The notes beneath the pieces were generated by a model. It was not told the DNA's origin. It saw only the letters and a program-made list of their open reading frames with translations, and did not search any database. This document shows, piece by piece, positions 35,100-46,860 of a stretch of 64,000 nucleotides of DNA (positions are counted from its first letter, which is position 1; each line of letters opens with the position of its first letter). Source of the DNA: Nipponacmea schrenckii (lineage: Eukaryota > Mollusca > Gastropoda > Lottiidae); NCBI GenBank assembly GCA_030562195.1, contig JAUJPP010000003.1:27125398-27189397 (forward strand), in the 5' to 3' direction. The position numbers were made by a program, and so were the translations under genes.

Positions 35100-37165
35100 G
35101 GTAGCAATTTTATACAATTCTTAACTACCAGATCTTTTTTTTTTTTTTGCCTGATGTTGACTAATTAGTAGCTGGGATCAGCCGAATCCAGATTCTCTGA
35201 AATTTCAAAGATGTGTTGACAAATTATGCCTACAACAAAGTCAAACAGATATCCCCCTGCCCTATTCCCCATCCCACATCCCAGCCCAAAACAACGGCAC
35301 CCTTCCACCCATCAAGTCAAGAGGAAAGTCAAGTTAAGAGTTTCGGACTAATAACAAGTCAGACATAAAGGTAATATAAAATATACTGAATGTTGTTGGA
35401 GGAATTTTAATTTTATTTTAGATCCATAAAAAGTGTTCTTAACTCACTTGGCTGAATTTTGTGATAAAATTTCACTCAAGTTGACTAAAGTTATAATTTC
35501 GGCAAACATAAATATTATGTTTTAAGGCTGATCTATTTAAATTGGCAGTTAGTAGTTTGAGATAGACAATCTCTGTGAACTAGTATAACAAGCATTTCTG
35601 GCAGCCGATTAATTATTGTCAATAAATTCATGGTTAATTAACCGCCTCTTACTGTTAATCCCTTTATTAACTAAATTAATTGACTGGTAGTGTTTGGTGG
35701 CTCATTGACTGAACATGATTGTTGGGGAATTTAATTGTTAAGGTTATGACCCTATACTAGATGTCTGGTGGAGCATATTTGCTACCCATTATTTTGTTAT
35801 GACTGCCGGTCATGATGGGCAAATCAACATCCCTGATATAGGGTATATTTTGAAGAAGAATCTTATATGATATTTATCTGTTATCATTGTACTAAATATT
35901 AGAAGAGAAATCATACAGTGGACTTATTGTCCAAGACTTATATAAGATAATAAACACAGTAATCTGGTTGGATAAGTGAACAAATTTTAAAATCAATTTC
36001 TATATCGATTGCCCAATCAAATGATTGGAACACTAAAAACAGTTTAATTTTTTAAGAATAAGGTCCTAGATGACTGGAACTCTAAAATCATCTTAAGTTA
36101 AGTTTCCCAGAATAAGGGCCAAGATTATGTTGCTGCGATCAAGTACATGACCACAAAAAATGTACAGGCTATCATGGAATGTACATGAAACAGGTGGTAC
36201 TTGATGAAGGCAGCACCTCATTCAGAGAGTCCACAATATTTTTTGTAGTATTTTGTTACAAAAACAGATGATACGAGTCAGTATAAGATGTGGTATAGTT
36301 TCTGTCAAGTGGAAAATTCTTTCAACATATGATAGGAGACAAGCAGAAGAGAAAACGGCCAAGTCATCATTGAAATTTAACAACTGAGTGGTTAGGGACA
36401 GGCTTGGTACAACCTGGTGTACATATTACCTACTCACCCTATAATTTCTGTCAAACTACAGACCTCAACCTGCTGTGTTATTTAGTCACGTTTATTTGTG
36501 TCTTTGTTTCCTAGTAGGTTAGTAAAGGTTTCAGGTTTTGTTAATGCCAGACACCTAAATTTGATGATTTGATTTGCCAAACTACCCTGCATATGATTTT
36601 GATGATGTATTAATAGTGTAGAGATATTTCCACTAGGTTCTCCAGTCATGTTTCAAACCACAGGGAATGGGAAAGTGTCATTTCTATCATTTAGGACAAC
36701 AAAACCAGTCCCTGTATGCCAAAAATGAAATGAATGGAGTTTTACATCCTACTTTTCTTTAATGATGACTACAATGCCATGCAGGGTGCAAAGAGAGAAA
36801 TTTCTGCTGGATTGAAGTTATGCAAATCCACCATTTTACTTATTGTTGATTGTTATATATTGGATGAAAGTTCGGCAAATCAACCAATTTCACTTTACAG
36901 TTGAGTGTTTTATATTGGTTGAAAAGTTAGGCAAATTGAACTGTCCTGAATCTTTACAAAGATGTAATTTTGACACTATTTTAGCAGACATAAGAACTAT
37001 ATTACTATAATTTTATCTGTGGGATCTCCGGTAACAAACCATGTGTTTTTTTCCTCCTGGCCGTCTTGACACCTCAGGGGGTCTGAGACTAGGTTTTTTT
37101 TTCACATCTTAAATCGGAGGTTGTTTTGTTAAAAAATAAAATGTGATCTGTTCGGGTAAATGGGG
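35100..37165. other. Intronic DNA with SINE-like fragment
   Basis: 36725-36810 is a minus-strand fragment of the 2825-type repeat (ATGAATGGAGTTTTACATCC). 35930-36120 includes the CAATCAAATGATTGGAACACT block of the dispersed family seen at 10264. No exon recognised. Confidence 0.5.
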
Positions 37166-37541
37166 TGTAAGAGGTAGAGTGGTAGAAGGTAGAGTGGTAG
37201 AAGGTAGAGTGGTAGAAGGTAGAGTGATAGAAGGTAGAGTGGTAGAAGGTAGAGTGATAGAAGGAAGAGTGGTAGAAGGTAGAGTGGTAGAAGGTAGAGT
37301 GGTAGAAGGTAGAGTGTAGAAGGTAGAGTGGTAGAAGGTAGAGTGATAGAAGGAAGAGTGGTAGAAGGTAGAGTGGTAGAAGGTAGAGTGGTAGAAGGTA
37401 GAGTGATAGAAGGAAGAGTGATAGAAGGTAGAGTGGTAGAAGGTAGAGTGGTAGAAGGAAGAGTGGTAGAAGGTAGAGTGGTAGAAGGTAGAGTGGTAGA
37501 AGGTAGAGTGGTAGAAGGAAGAGTGGTAGAAGGAAGAGTGG
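37166..37541. repeat. Minisatellite, 15-bp unit, about 25 copies
   Basis: GGTAGAGTGGTAGAA with GTGATAGAAGGAAGA variants. A multiple-of-three unit without stops opens long frames on both strands (VVEGR repeats on plus, LYLLP on minus). These are not proteins. Confidence 0.95.
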
Positions 37542-37679
37542 TATATACATTTATTACTGACTAGTTAGCTAGTCTACTTACTTAATATACTTATTATAAT
37601 ATCTTTTAGCACAATATATATAGACAATGTAATTGCTTCTCTTGCTTTTCTATTGAATATAAAGCCATGGTGAGCAGAC

Positions 37680-38078
37680 AGGTACAGTTAAGGTGTGGTG
37701 TCAGGTGCCACGTACTGTATTCAGTATGATGCCAGGTGTCTGGTACAGTGACCAGTACGATGCCAGGTGTCAGTTAATCTCAGGTGTCGAGCATAGCATC
37801 AGGTACATGTCAGGTGTAAGGTACAGTGTCAGGTACAATGTCAAGTGTCAGATAATTTAAAGTGTCAGATACAATGTCAAATGTCAGGTACAATGTCAAG
37901 TGTCCAGTACAATATCAAATGTCAGTTACAGTGACAGGTACAATGTCAAGTTTCAGGTACAGTGCCGGGTATAGTGTCGGGTAAAATATCAGGTGTCAAG
38001 TACAGTGTCAGTGTCAAGTACAGTATCTGGCACAATGTCAGGTACACTGTAAGGTCCAGTACGATGCCAGGTGTCAAC
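37680..38078. repeat. Degenerate short repeat of TCAGGTACAGTGTCAGGTGT
   Basis: Words GTGTCAGGTACAATGTCAAG recur about every 10-20 bp with many changes. An old minisatellite. Confidence 0.85.
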
Positions 38079-38079
38079 A

Positions 38080-39980
38080 TAATATCTACATTACTTCAAT
38101 TTAGACTCTTTTTGGAATAATTTTCACTAAGTATATTTCAAATTTGAGGTTTTTATCAAGTTTTAGAATAAGGCTGTTGTTATCATTGAATGTGATAAGT
38201 TAGAACAATAGAGTTATTATAATAATGATATCTCAATCAAGGTAACTCCTATCTAATCTCCGACACGTATAATCTATTAGATACCTGATATAAGATAGCA
38301 GGGATTGATATGTCTTTATTCACAGCTAACAGTTTTAATTCTCTTCTTTAAATTATCAAGACATTAAAGAGATGGTAAAGTACTCTACTTATACTTCTAG
38401 ATTGGTAGAGTAGAACCATTTAGACCCTCTAAGTTACCCATTATGCACACATTTTATATAGTTTACATAGGCATATTTCCAGCCTTTCTTCAATTTTCCA
38501 GGTTAAATTTGTTTTTTCCAATGAAAAGACATTCTAAGACTAACAGTACTATTGTGAGGCTGATGTTTCAATTCTCTTAAATAAAAAAAACTTTAAATGA
38601 AAATTCTAAAATCTTTTTACTTTGCTTTGACAATAGCAAGTGTTTCCTTGCCCAAGCTAAAAGTTATCCAAATATATATAAGAGACTACTATGTTGGTTT
38701 AAGACTAATTTGACATAAAAGATTTCACCTGTCTGAGAGCACCTGTCTTCTATATAGATATATTAAATATCTGAGTATATACCTTTAGTTTCACTTCACT
38801 AATTTACTTTTAACATTTTATATATAATATATACACAACATTAATATATAAAACGTTTAAAAGGGAGGACTTCAATAGTTTTTTTATCAAAATATTGATA
38901 ATTATACTTGAAAATATTTCTAAGATATAATATTTCCATCTATATATCTATGATCAAGTTGAATTTGTTTTGAACGTGTTGATAATATCAAGATTTGTGA
39001 TTATTGGTAATTAAAAAGTTTTGAATGATGATATTGGGCCTTATATCAGTTTAAATGGTTTTTTTAAACCTGAAAAAAATTGTCTGAAATACTAACATTT
39101 TTTTTCTGAAAACCTCACATTATTTTTCTGAAAACTTACATTATTTTTATGAAATACTTACATTACTTTTCTGAAAACTTACATTATTTTTCTGAAAAGT
39201 TTTCATTTCATTAACCTTGAACTTGCCCCTTTAACCTCACTAATTTAGAATTGGTCTTCACCACAGTGGTTAATAATAAACTGTTCTAGTCCTTTTCAAA
39301 CTCCCCTTTTTACAGTAAGACTCCCATATCAATGGGTGGCCTTTATTAAGATAAATTCCTCCGCTTTATATACACTCATATCAAGAAAATATTTTTTTAG
39401 AATTGAAAAACATTCATTGATTCTATCTAGCTTATTGAATCTGCTTTTATCACCTGTGATAGACTATTTAGCCTCTTTCAGCCCTTTTAAGATATATTTA
39501 CACCCAATAAGTTACAGTATTAAAGGGCTATAAAAAGGGTTTTTCCTAAATATGTTTTTTCAGCATTTAAAAACAAGTCTCTGAGAAAATATAGAGATAT
39601 TAAATTGTTATAAAAAGATAATTTTTGGTAAAACTCATTGAGTTTTTAGATCTGTATAAAAAATTATTTCTATGAGAATTTTTGTTATATTTCTAAGGGA
39701 AACTATTGAAAGGTCTTGTTTTCTAGCAAAATATGGGTATTTTCATATTGATTGCTTTTAGAATATGATTGTTCCTAAGTTAATATTTTTGAGCCAAATG
39801 ACAACAATTTGATCATAAAATAGGTTAATTTCATCTTCTAGCTAAGAATGAAGTCTTTCCTTCAGTCACCTGGGTTTTTTCGGTCCCTCTTTCTCATGGA
39901 TCTTGGTGAACTTGCCAAAATAATCTGGCTTTGTTCATGAACATATCTTGATTGTGAAGAAATGCTCTTTTTTCATATTA
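38080..39980. other. Intronic DNA with one small array
   Basis: 39083-39200 has about five units of ATTATTTTTCTGAAAACTTAC (21-23 bp). The rest is AT-rich without recognisable exons. Confidence 0.55.
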
Positions 39981-40345
39981 AGCTGTCGGTTGGTGTATAT
40001 TACCTCAGCTTTCCACCTGTGTTTTTTTATTTACTAAGTTTAAAATGTATATTTTTAAGTATGATTCATTGTCATTGTGCTAGGGCTGTTGATTTGGCTC
40101 TATTTGCCGGACTTGACCGATTGTGTCAAATGTTTTAGTTTAAAAAAAGCTGCGTACCAGCACCAGCTGCCAGTGGGTGTATGCATAGCATCCTATGTTT
40201 TATATTTTGTTAGTTAAAATGTATATCTTTAAGTATGATTTATTGCCATTGTGCCATTGTTCAGCTTTAGCTGTCAGTGGGTGTATGTTACTTCAGCTTG
40301 CAGCCTATATATTTTATATTACATTTTTTAAATATATATTTGTAG
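39981..40345 (+). repeat. Degenerate three-unit repeat ending at a splice acceptor
   Basis: Units start AGCTGTCGGTTGGTGTAT (39981), AGCTGCCAGTGGGTGTAT (40165) and AGCTGTCAGTGGGTGTAT (40269). In each, an A/T-rich stretch leads 67-77 bp later to AG-TATGAT: AAGTATGATT at 40057 and 40231, and the true acceptor TAG/GTATGAT at 40346. Confidence 0.75.
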
Positions 40346-40457
40346 GTATGATGATAAAACATTAGAAGTGATGGCTCTCTATTCCTCGTTTCATATTGCT
40401 CAATTACAAGTTGGATTAGCGTCACCTATAAGATTAGGTCAAGCCCAGTTCGTCAAG
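40346..40457 (+). CDS. DGKE: Diacylglycerol kinase epsilon, accessory-domain exon
   Basis: This 112-nt exon completes an AGG arginine codon split across the 12.6-kb intron, then encodes YDDKTLEVMALYSSFHIAQL and QVGLASPIRLGQAQFVK. The LEV.ALY.SFH.AQ.Q..L..P.R.GQA pattern is a hallmark of the accessory domain and lies in the expected order after the WGGG exon. The acceptor is TTTGTAG and the donor is AAG/GTCAGT, a weaker donor than the other two. It ends in phase 0. The acceptor lies at the end of a degenerate repeat whose two upstream units (39981 and 40165) carry look-alike sites with TATGAT immediately downstream. Confidence 0.93.
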
Positions 40458-40798
40458 GTCAGTATTGATTTGAAATAGCTACGCTGGACATTTCAATGTT
40501 ACCAGCAGATCATAACTTATGAATTGAAATATTGAACGACTATTGGCAGTTAGGAAATAATCAATTGAATATCTCTCAAAAGTTTGATTTGAAGTTCATG
40601 TTGATCTGCCAGTGTGGTATGTATTATGTGGGTAGCCATGCCCCCTATTCAAGCGTTGCCAGAATTACTGTCTTATTAGAAACGACCTCGGACTCTGTAC
40701 CTCTTTGAAAGGATGAAAATTCCTGATCATGAGCTACAATAGAATCTGGGGCTTGTTAAAATTCTAACAGGGTGTAAAACTCACCATTTTAATTTCAG

Positions 40799-40921
40799 AT
40801 CCGTCTTTTTGGTGGAAATGCTCCGATGCAGGTTGATGGGGAACCATGGGAACAACATCCCGCAGAAATTATCATCACTCACAAATCTCAAGCATCCATG
40901 TTGGCAAAAGTTGAACATTAG
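40799..40921 (+). CDS. DGKE: Diacylglycerol kinase epsilon, terminal coding exon
   Basis: This is the last coding exon, 41 codons including the TAG stop. It encodes [20 protein letters not shown] and [20 protein letters not shown]. The [16 protein letters not shown] signature closes the accessory domain. Only about ten residues follow ITHK, so there is no SAM, ankyrin or PDZ-binding extension as in other isotypes; this short tail fits epsilon. The acceptor is TTAATTTCAG after an intron of 341 bp. Across the four exons the partial protein is 145 residues. An inverted-repeat element begins about 10 bp after the stop and would form part of the 3' untranslated region. Confidence 0.93.
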   Translation: MRLFGGNAPMQVDGEPWEQHPAEIIITHKSQASMLAKVEH

Positions 40922-41545
40922 TCCCAGAATGGGTGAGGTCAAATCTCGTGTTTGTGTTAGTGTTAACACCATCACATAACACAAAATTTGAACTCATTCT
41001 TCATGTTAATATACAGTGTACTCTGAGTAATCCAACACACTCGCTAATCCGACATTATTTTGCAGTCCCGAACACCGAATTAACCTGGTATCACTAACAC
41101 AGAACACTAACTCGAGATTTGACCTCCCCCAATGTATAGAAATTACTGTGATTGTAAAACTAATATTGTATTTTGGACTAGCATATCAAATCTTCTCCTG
41201 ATTTTAACTGTTCATTTTTATCTTCAATGGTTTTATTAACTGAGTTTAGCAATGTTATTTGTGAAGTTTTTAGGCAATATAAATGTTTTAGTACAGTGAT
41301 TTTAAATTGTAAATCAATGGATTATGATTGTATTATTGTATTTTGTACTGATATACCAGTTGAAATAGAAGATACTGCCATTGAACATGGCTGTTTTAAT
41401 GGCATACCTGTGTAGTCTACCGATTTTTTGGGAGACTCAAATCTCCAGGGTTTTTTTCTTTTCGTAACCATAATTTTCAGGGGACCTACCATTTTCCAGT
41501 GTCAAAATTCTTTACCATCAATAATCAATAAAATATTATTCTTTA
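40922..41545 (+). other. Probable 3' untranslated region of the DGKE gene
   Basis: The stretch runs from the stop codon to just past an AATAAA hexamer at 41527-41532, which is followed by T-rich sequence. Its first 200 bp are a transposon copy (40931-41130). The end point is inferred; no cleavage site can be read directly. An open frame of 62 codons at 41227-41415 shows no recognisable domain. Confidence 0.5.
41527..41532 (+). terminator. Candidate polyadenylation signal of DGKE
   Basis: AATAAA sits about 600 nt after the stop codon and is followed by a T-rich stretch. It is the clearest canonical hexamer before the long-TIR transposon that starts at 41757. Confidence 0.45.
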
Positions 41546-41756
41546 CTTGTATTTTAATTGCTGGTGACACACGTTAATCACATCCCAGAATAATATTACC
41601 ATTGTCTGATTAATTAATCCCCTAATTAAGATGATAATATTATGTTTTTATAAGACAGTAATTTGTGATGACTAGAAACAAGAGAAAGAGGGTGTTAAAA
41701 ACAGTGGAATATCTGTAAATATAAGATGAACCTTAACTACCTTCATATATTAAAAT

Positions 41757-43114
41757 GATTGTAAAGAGGTTTTCTTGACATTCTATGTATATCTGGGGAC
41801 ACTCTTATCAATTTGCACCATTCAAATTTTCAAACAATGTCTGTAGTTCCTGCAATTCCACTAAAACTGTTTGATGACAAGCCAATTTGCGATAGTGATA
41901 GCATCAAATGCTTAATTACTTATTTCGACTTTGGTCGAAAACGTATTGTAATCGTTCGGATTATTATATTTTTTTTTTTTTTGGAATTCTCGGATGAGTT
42001 TACAGACAAACTGGTAAAATGTACAGAAATTCTAAATCTACAGTTGATCTTAGAATGATTTCTATTATCAAATAAAACAAAACCGGAAGTTCTATCTCTT
42101 ACCGGAAGTGAGAACCAAAAGTTGAGGTTTTTTTGCTTTAGCAAGTTTATTTTCAGTTCGATTTCGACCAAATTTTCAGATTTGAAAACTTCAATGTATT
42201 TGTCAACTAAGAACTATAGGTTATATGCAATTAGGTTAAATATTTTACCCAAGATTTGCAATTCAATATTCAAGGGTCATCGGCAAAAATTTCAGACCGT
42301 GATTTCTTGTTTAATATAAATGGTAAAATTTTGAAACTTTACCAGTTGATAGGCGATATGATTATGATTTTTGAAAAATTTTGAAAAAAAATTTCGACTT
42401 CCGGTTTAGCTTCAAATGACGTAATTACGTTACTTCCGGTCTATAACAGCTAGGTGAAAAGTGAAAACTGTTTTATAAATAACTTGTCAATAGTAATCGA
42501 TTTGACCTAAATAATTTAGTCAAGTTGCCATATCGGCCGCAATTTTGAAGTTTCATTACAATTCTTAAAGCCGAAATTCAGACACTATTGATAGACCGAT
42601 TTCGATGAAATTGAGCACATAGATACATTGGATCATTATCTACCTTTTCTAGGAGGCCGATTTTTAAATTTCGTATTTTTTTTCGAATTATTCAAATTTC
42701 GATTTTTTCAAAATTAGGTCACTTTAACGGCTACGGAAGGTGTGACCCACTTAATCTATGACCTTGAAAATTAAGTCAAATAATATTCAATATATTGTCT
42801 ACGAGTAGGTATTTTTTAATAATTAATTTTCATATTTTCGCCATTTTTAACCGTTACGGAAGGTGTGACCTAATTATTTTATGAGTTTGAAAACTAGGTC
42901 AAATGATATTCAATATATTGTCTAGATGTAGGTCATTGCAAATTTATCCTACATAATATTTTCAGGCTCTCGAAATACGTTCATAATTGTAAGCAATTCT
43001 AGTTATGAATGAAATTGCAGGAACCATGTCTGTATGGAAGAAAATTGGAATGGTACAAATTATTAATAACAGTGTCCACAATATACATAAAGAGTTCAGA
43101 ACCTCTTTAGAATC
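41757..43114. mobile_element. 1.36-kb non-autonomous DNA transposon with long terminal inverted repeats
   Basis: The left end GATTGTAAAGAGGTTTTC..GGACACT..TTTGCACCATTC..GTTCCTGCAATT is mirrored for about 100 bp by AAATTGCAGGAACCATG..GGAATGGTACAAAT..AGTGTCCAC..AGAACCTCTTTAGAATC at 43013-43114. The interior has no transposase. It contains CCGGAAGT and ACTTCCGG in inverted pairs (42083-42120 and 42400-42440) and a diverged 130-bp direct duplication (42710-42960). Fragments of the ends occur at 4465, 26288 and 31998. Open frames within it are AT-rich and unrecognised. Confidence 0.75.
42710..42960. repeat. Diverged direct duplication of about 130 bp inside the transposon
   Basis: GGCTACGGAAGGTGTGACC and CCGTTACGGAAGGTGTGACC are each followed by AAATTAAGTCAAATAATATTC or AAACTAGGTCAAATGATATTC and then AATATATTGTCTA. 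Confidence 0.75.
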
Positions 43115-43294
43115 TCTTTACATATACAAATTTGGCCACAAATAAATCAAAAGTTTTCCAGCAAAGAGAGAAACAACAATAATGACAATTTTTATTGGAG
43201 ATATTTTTCTCTGAAATTAGACCTATTTCTCAGGTGCAAGGTCTTTTATTGAATCTTCTTTTATTATATCTAGGTCAATATTCAATAATATAAT

Positions 43295-44110
43295 TAATAT
43301 CTTTAGATTTATTAATATTATTAATATCTTTAGATTTATAAATATTATTAATATCTTTAGATTTATTAATATTATTGATATCTTTAGATTTATTAATATT
43401 ATTAATATCTTTAGATTTATTAATATTATTAATATCTTTAGATTTATTAATATTATTAATATCTTTAGATTTATAATATTATTAATATCTTTAGATTTAT
43501 TAATATTATTAATATCTTTAGATTTATTAATATTATTAATATCTTTAGATTTATCAATATTATTGATATCTTTAGATTTATTAATATTATTATATATCTT
43601 TAGATTTATAAATATTATTAATATCTTTAGATTTATAAATATTATTAATATCTTTAGATTTATAAATATTATTTATATCTTTAGATTTATTATTAATATC
43701 TTAAGATTTATTATAATTAATATCTTTAGATTTATTAATATTATTAATATCTTTAGATTTATCAATATTATTAATATCTTTAGATTTATTATTAATATTT
43801 AATTTATTATAATTTATATCTTTAGATTTATAAATATTATTAATATCTTTAGATTTATTATTATAAATATCTTTAGATTTATTAATATTATTAATATCTT
43901 TAGATTTATTAATATTATTTATATCTTTAGATTTATTTTATTAAATATCTTTAGATTTATATAATAATCTATTGATATTATATTATCTTTAGATTTATTA
44001 ATATTATTTATATCTTTAGATTTATTGTTATTAAATCTTTAGATTCAATAATATAGTTAATATCTTTAGGTTTATTAATTTTATTTATATCTTTATTTAT
44101 TTTTTTTTTA
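43295..44110. repeat. Minisatellite, 27-bp unit, about 30 copies
   Basis: The unit is ATATCTTTAGATTTATTAAT ATTATTA. It is almost pure A/T with frequent indels. One plus frame is open as IFRFINIIN repeats. Confidence 0.93.
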
Positions 44111-44875
44111 TGATTTATCTTTAGAAATATTATATTTCGTTAGATATCAATATGATATCTTTAAATTATTATGAGGTTAGATTATTTCAGGTTTTTTTTA
44201 TGACTTATGACATATAATACTAATAATATCATTGAACATTTTATCCCTTTTTTTGTAGTGCTATACTAACACAATTTGATTTACTTTTTGTCAAAGGTTT
44301 TTTTTTTTCAACCTATGGTGAAATCCAATTTGAATTTCCCTTTGAGAGAATTTCTATATACCAATATTGACATGATGTTTGGTAAAAGAGATGTCTGTTG
44401 TGTCTTTTTACCACCAGAACTTGTCTCTGTCTCTTATTGTAATATACTCACTCATATTACTTTAAATACTAAAATATTGTAATAACCTTGGCTCATCTTT
44501 CTCTTTACACCTGCTCTTCTCGATTTTTTTGCATTGGAACTGAAAACAGTTTACACTCTTCCGTTTCAAATACCATTTTTTGGATTTCTTGATAATTGCC
44601 ATAATCGAAGATCATCTGTAAATTTTCTGTAATATTTTCAAAATTTCCTTTGTTATTGTTATTTTATATTTTGCACCTGATGCAATTTTATGTTTTTTTT
44701 TAAATATTGTACAAAATTTGATATCTTTTTTCTTTTTGTACTTTGTTATTATTTCTTTATGTAATTTGTAACTTTTAAATTATTTGGAACCAATGTTTAT
44801 GTGTCTTATATTCACAACTAAATCAGTGGTTTTTACCTGCCACCAGCAGACATCACTTCAGTACTATCCTAAGCT
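44110..44875. other. AT-rich DNA, nothing recognised
   Basis: A 68-codon frame at 44276-44482 was examined; it has no recognisable domain or splice context. Confidence 0.5.
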
Positions 44876-44878
44876 TAT

Positions 44879-46158
44879 ATAAACACCAGACATCACCAAA
44901 CTCTAAGTTAAATTCTAGAGAATACCCTAACTCTGGGTTATATTCTAGATCATGGTCCCTTGTACTAATGTCTGTTTATAGAAGCACCAGACATTACCTA
45001 ACTGTGGGTTATTTTCTAGATCATGGTCCCTTGTACTAATGTCTGTTTATAGAAACACCAGACATTACCTTAGTGTGGGTTATATTCTAGATCATGGTCC
45101 CTTGTACTAATGTCTGTTTATAGAAACACCAGACATTACCTAACTGTGGGTTATATTCTAGATCATGGTCCCTTGTACTAATGTCTGTTTATAGAAACAC
45201 CAGACATTACCTAACTGTGGGTTATATTCTAGATCATGGTCCCTTGTACTAATGTCTGTTTATAGAAACACCAGACATTACCTTAGTGTGGGTTATAGTC
45301 TAGATCATGGTCCTTGTACTAATGTGTATTTATAGAAACACCAGACATTACCTTAGTGTGGGTTATATTCTAGATCATGGTCCCCGGTACTAATGTCTAT
45401 TTATAGAAACACCAGACATTACCTTATGTGGGTTATATTCTAGATCATGGTCCCCTTTTACTAATGTCTATTTATAGAAACACCAGACATTACCTAAGTG
45501 TGGGTTATATTCTAGATCATGGTCCCTTGTACTAATGTCTGTTTATAGAAGCACCAGACATTACCTAACTGTGGGTTATATTCTAGATCATGGTCCCTTG
45601 TACTAATGTCTGTTTATAGAAGCACCAGACATTACCTAACTGTGGGTTATATTCTAGATCATGGTCCCTTGTACTAATGTCTGTTTATAGAAGCACCAGA
45701 CATTACCTTCCTGTGGGTTATATTCTAGATCATGGTCCCTTGTACTAATGTCTGTTTATAGAAACACCAGACATCACCTAACTGTGGGTTATATTCTAGA
45801 TCATGGTCCCTTGTACTAATGTCTGTTTATAGAAACACCAGACATTACCTTAGTGTGGGTTATATTCTAGATCATGGTCCCTTGTACTAATGTCTGTTTA
45901 TAGAAACACCAGACATTACCTTAGTGTGGGTTATATTCTAGATCATGGTCCTTGTACTAATGTGTATTTATAGAAACACCAGACATTACCTTAGTGTGGG
46001 TTATATTCTAGATCATGGTCCCTTGTACTAATGTCTGTTTATAGAAACACCAGACATTACCTTAGTGTGGGTTATATTCTAGATCATGGTCCTTGTACTA
46101 ATGTGTATTTATAGAAACACCAGGCATCATCTAACTCTGGGTTATATACTAGAGAGTG
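44879..46158. repeat. Tandem repeat, 71-bp unit, about 18 copies
   Basis: The unit is AGAAACACCAGACATTACCT, TAGTGTGGGTTATATTCTAG, ATCATGGTCCCTTGTACTAA, TGTCTGTTTAT. Variants alternate (CTTAGTG or CTAACTG; CCCTTG or CCTTG; TGTCTGT or TGTGTAT) in blocks, suggesting higher-order duplication. Confidence 0.95.
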
Positions 46159-46159
46159 G

Positions 46160-46680
46160 TCCAGTGTTGATACACGAAAAGTGCTCATTAGTAAAATTGG
46201 AAGAAAAACTCAAAAAGGATATGGTATTATAATACAATTTAATTCAACTTCTTGTCTTGTTTCAAGATTTTAAGATGGGGGTGGGGTGCGGGTGGACCAC
46301 ACTGGAGCTATTGTTACCTGGCCATCTCATTAACTAAAGACAGGTGTACACTACAATTATCATTGTTATAGTCCTTAATTTACTAGTCTATTGTCTGTCA
46401 TTTGGGAGATTTAATACAAGTATCATATTTGAAATAAATTGGCTATAAAGACCTGTTATTATAGACCCGAACTGTAGGTAATGGTAGGGAATTTGTTAAA
46501 TCTTGCCTGGTCTTTAACCGTTATACTTCATTGTATCAAGTATCCTTAAATAGATATATTGGCGATAAATTCCCTGTTACAGTACCATATTTATTGCTAT
46601 AGTTACTAATGTATATTTATGAAAAAATCATTTCGGCCAAACTTTTTTCATTTTTTATTTGAATTAAAGGAAGAAAAAAA
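46160..46680. other. No recognised gene
   Basis: AT-rich intergenic DNA between the 71-bp array and an inverted SINE. Confidence 0.5.
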
Positions 46681-46681
46681 A

Positions 46682-46860
46682 AACTTTATTTACAAGGACA
46701 ACAACTTAGGTCACAAGTTAAGGATCCTTTTTACTAGCTGGTCCTTAGCCAAACCTCTTGGCATTGGTCGTCCGGAGTACCCATTTACAGCTGAGTGGAC
46801 TGTAATTATGAGTGAAGATGACTTATTCAACTTTCACACCACAGAAATAATTTGCAAGAC
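46682..46860 (-). mobile_element. SINE body and tail, minus strand
   Basis: GAGTACCCATTTACAGCTGA GTGGACTGTAATTATGAGTG and AAGATGACTTATTCAAC are the reverse complement of the body of the SINE at 23750-24022, and AACTTAGGTCACAAGTT its tail region. The 119-codon open frame at 46619-46978 runs through this repeat and is not a gene. Confidence 0.7.

Larger units (their letters stand above)
27717..40345 (+). other. DGKE large intron (phase 2)
   Basis: The 12.6-kb intron is inferred from the split arginine codon and from the order of the accessory-domain motifs on either side. It holds a palindrome cluster (27.84-28.51 kb), 39-bp, 12-bp, 86-bp and 15-bp arrays and several degenerate repeats. Long parts (28.6-31.3, 32.9-34.3, 35.4-37.1 and 38.1-39.9 kb) show no exon I can recognise. 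Confidence 0.85.

Noticed and set aside
37089..37564. Long minus-strand LYLLP repeat frame and plus-strand VVEGR repeat frame
   Set aside because: Both are by-products of a 15-bp minisatellite.
43563..43802. 79-codon IFRFINIIN repeat frame
   Set aside because: It is a reading of the A/T-only 27-bp minisatellite.
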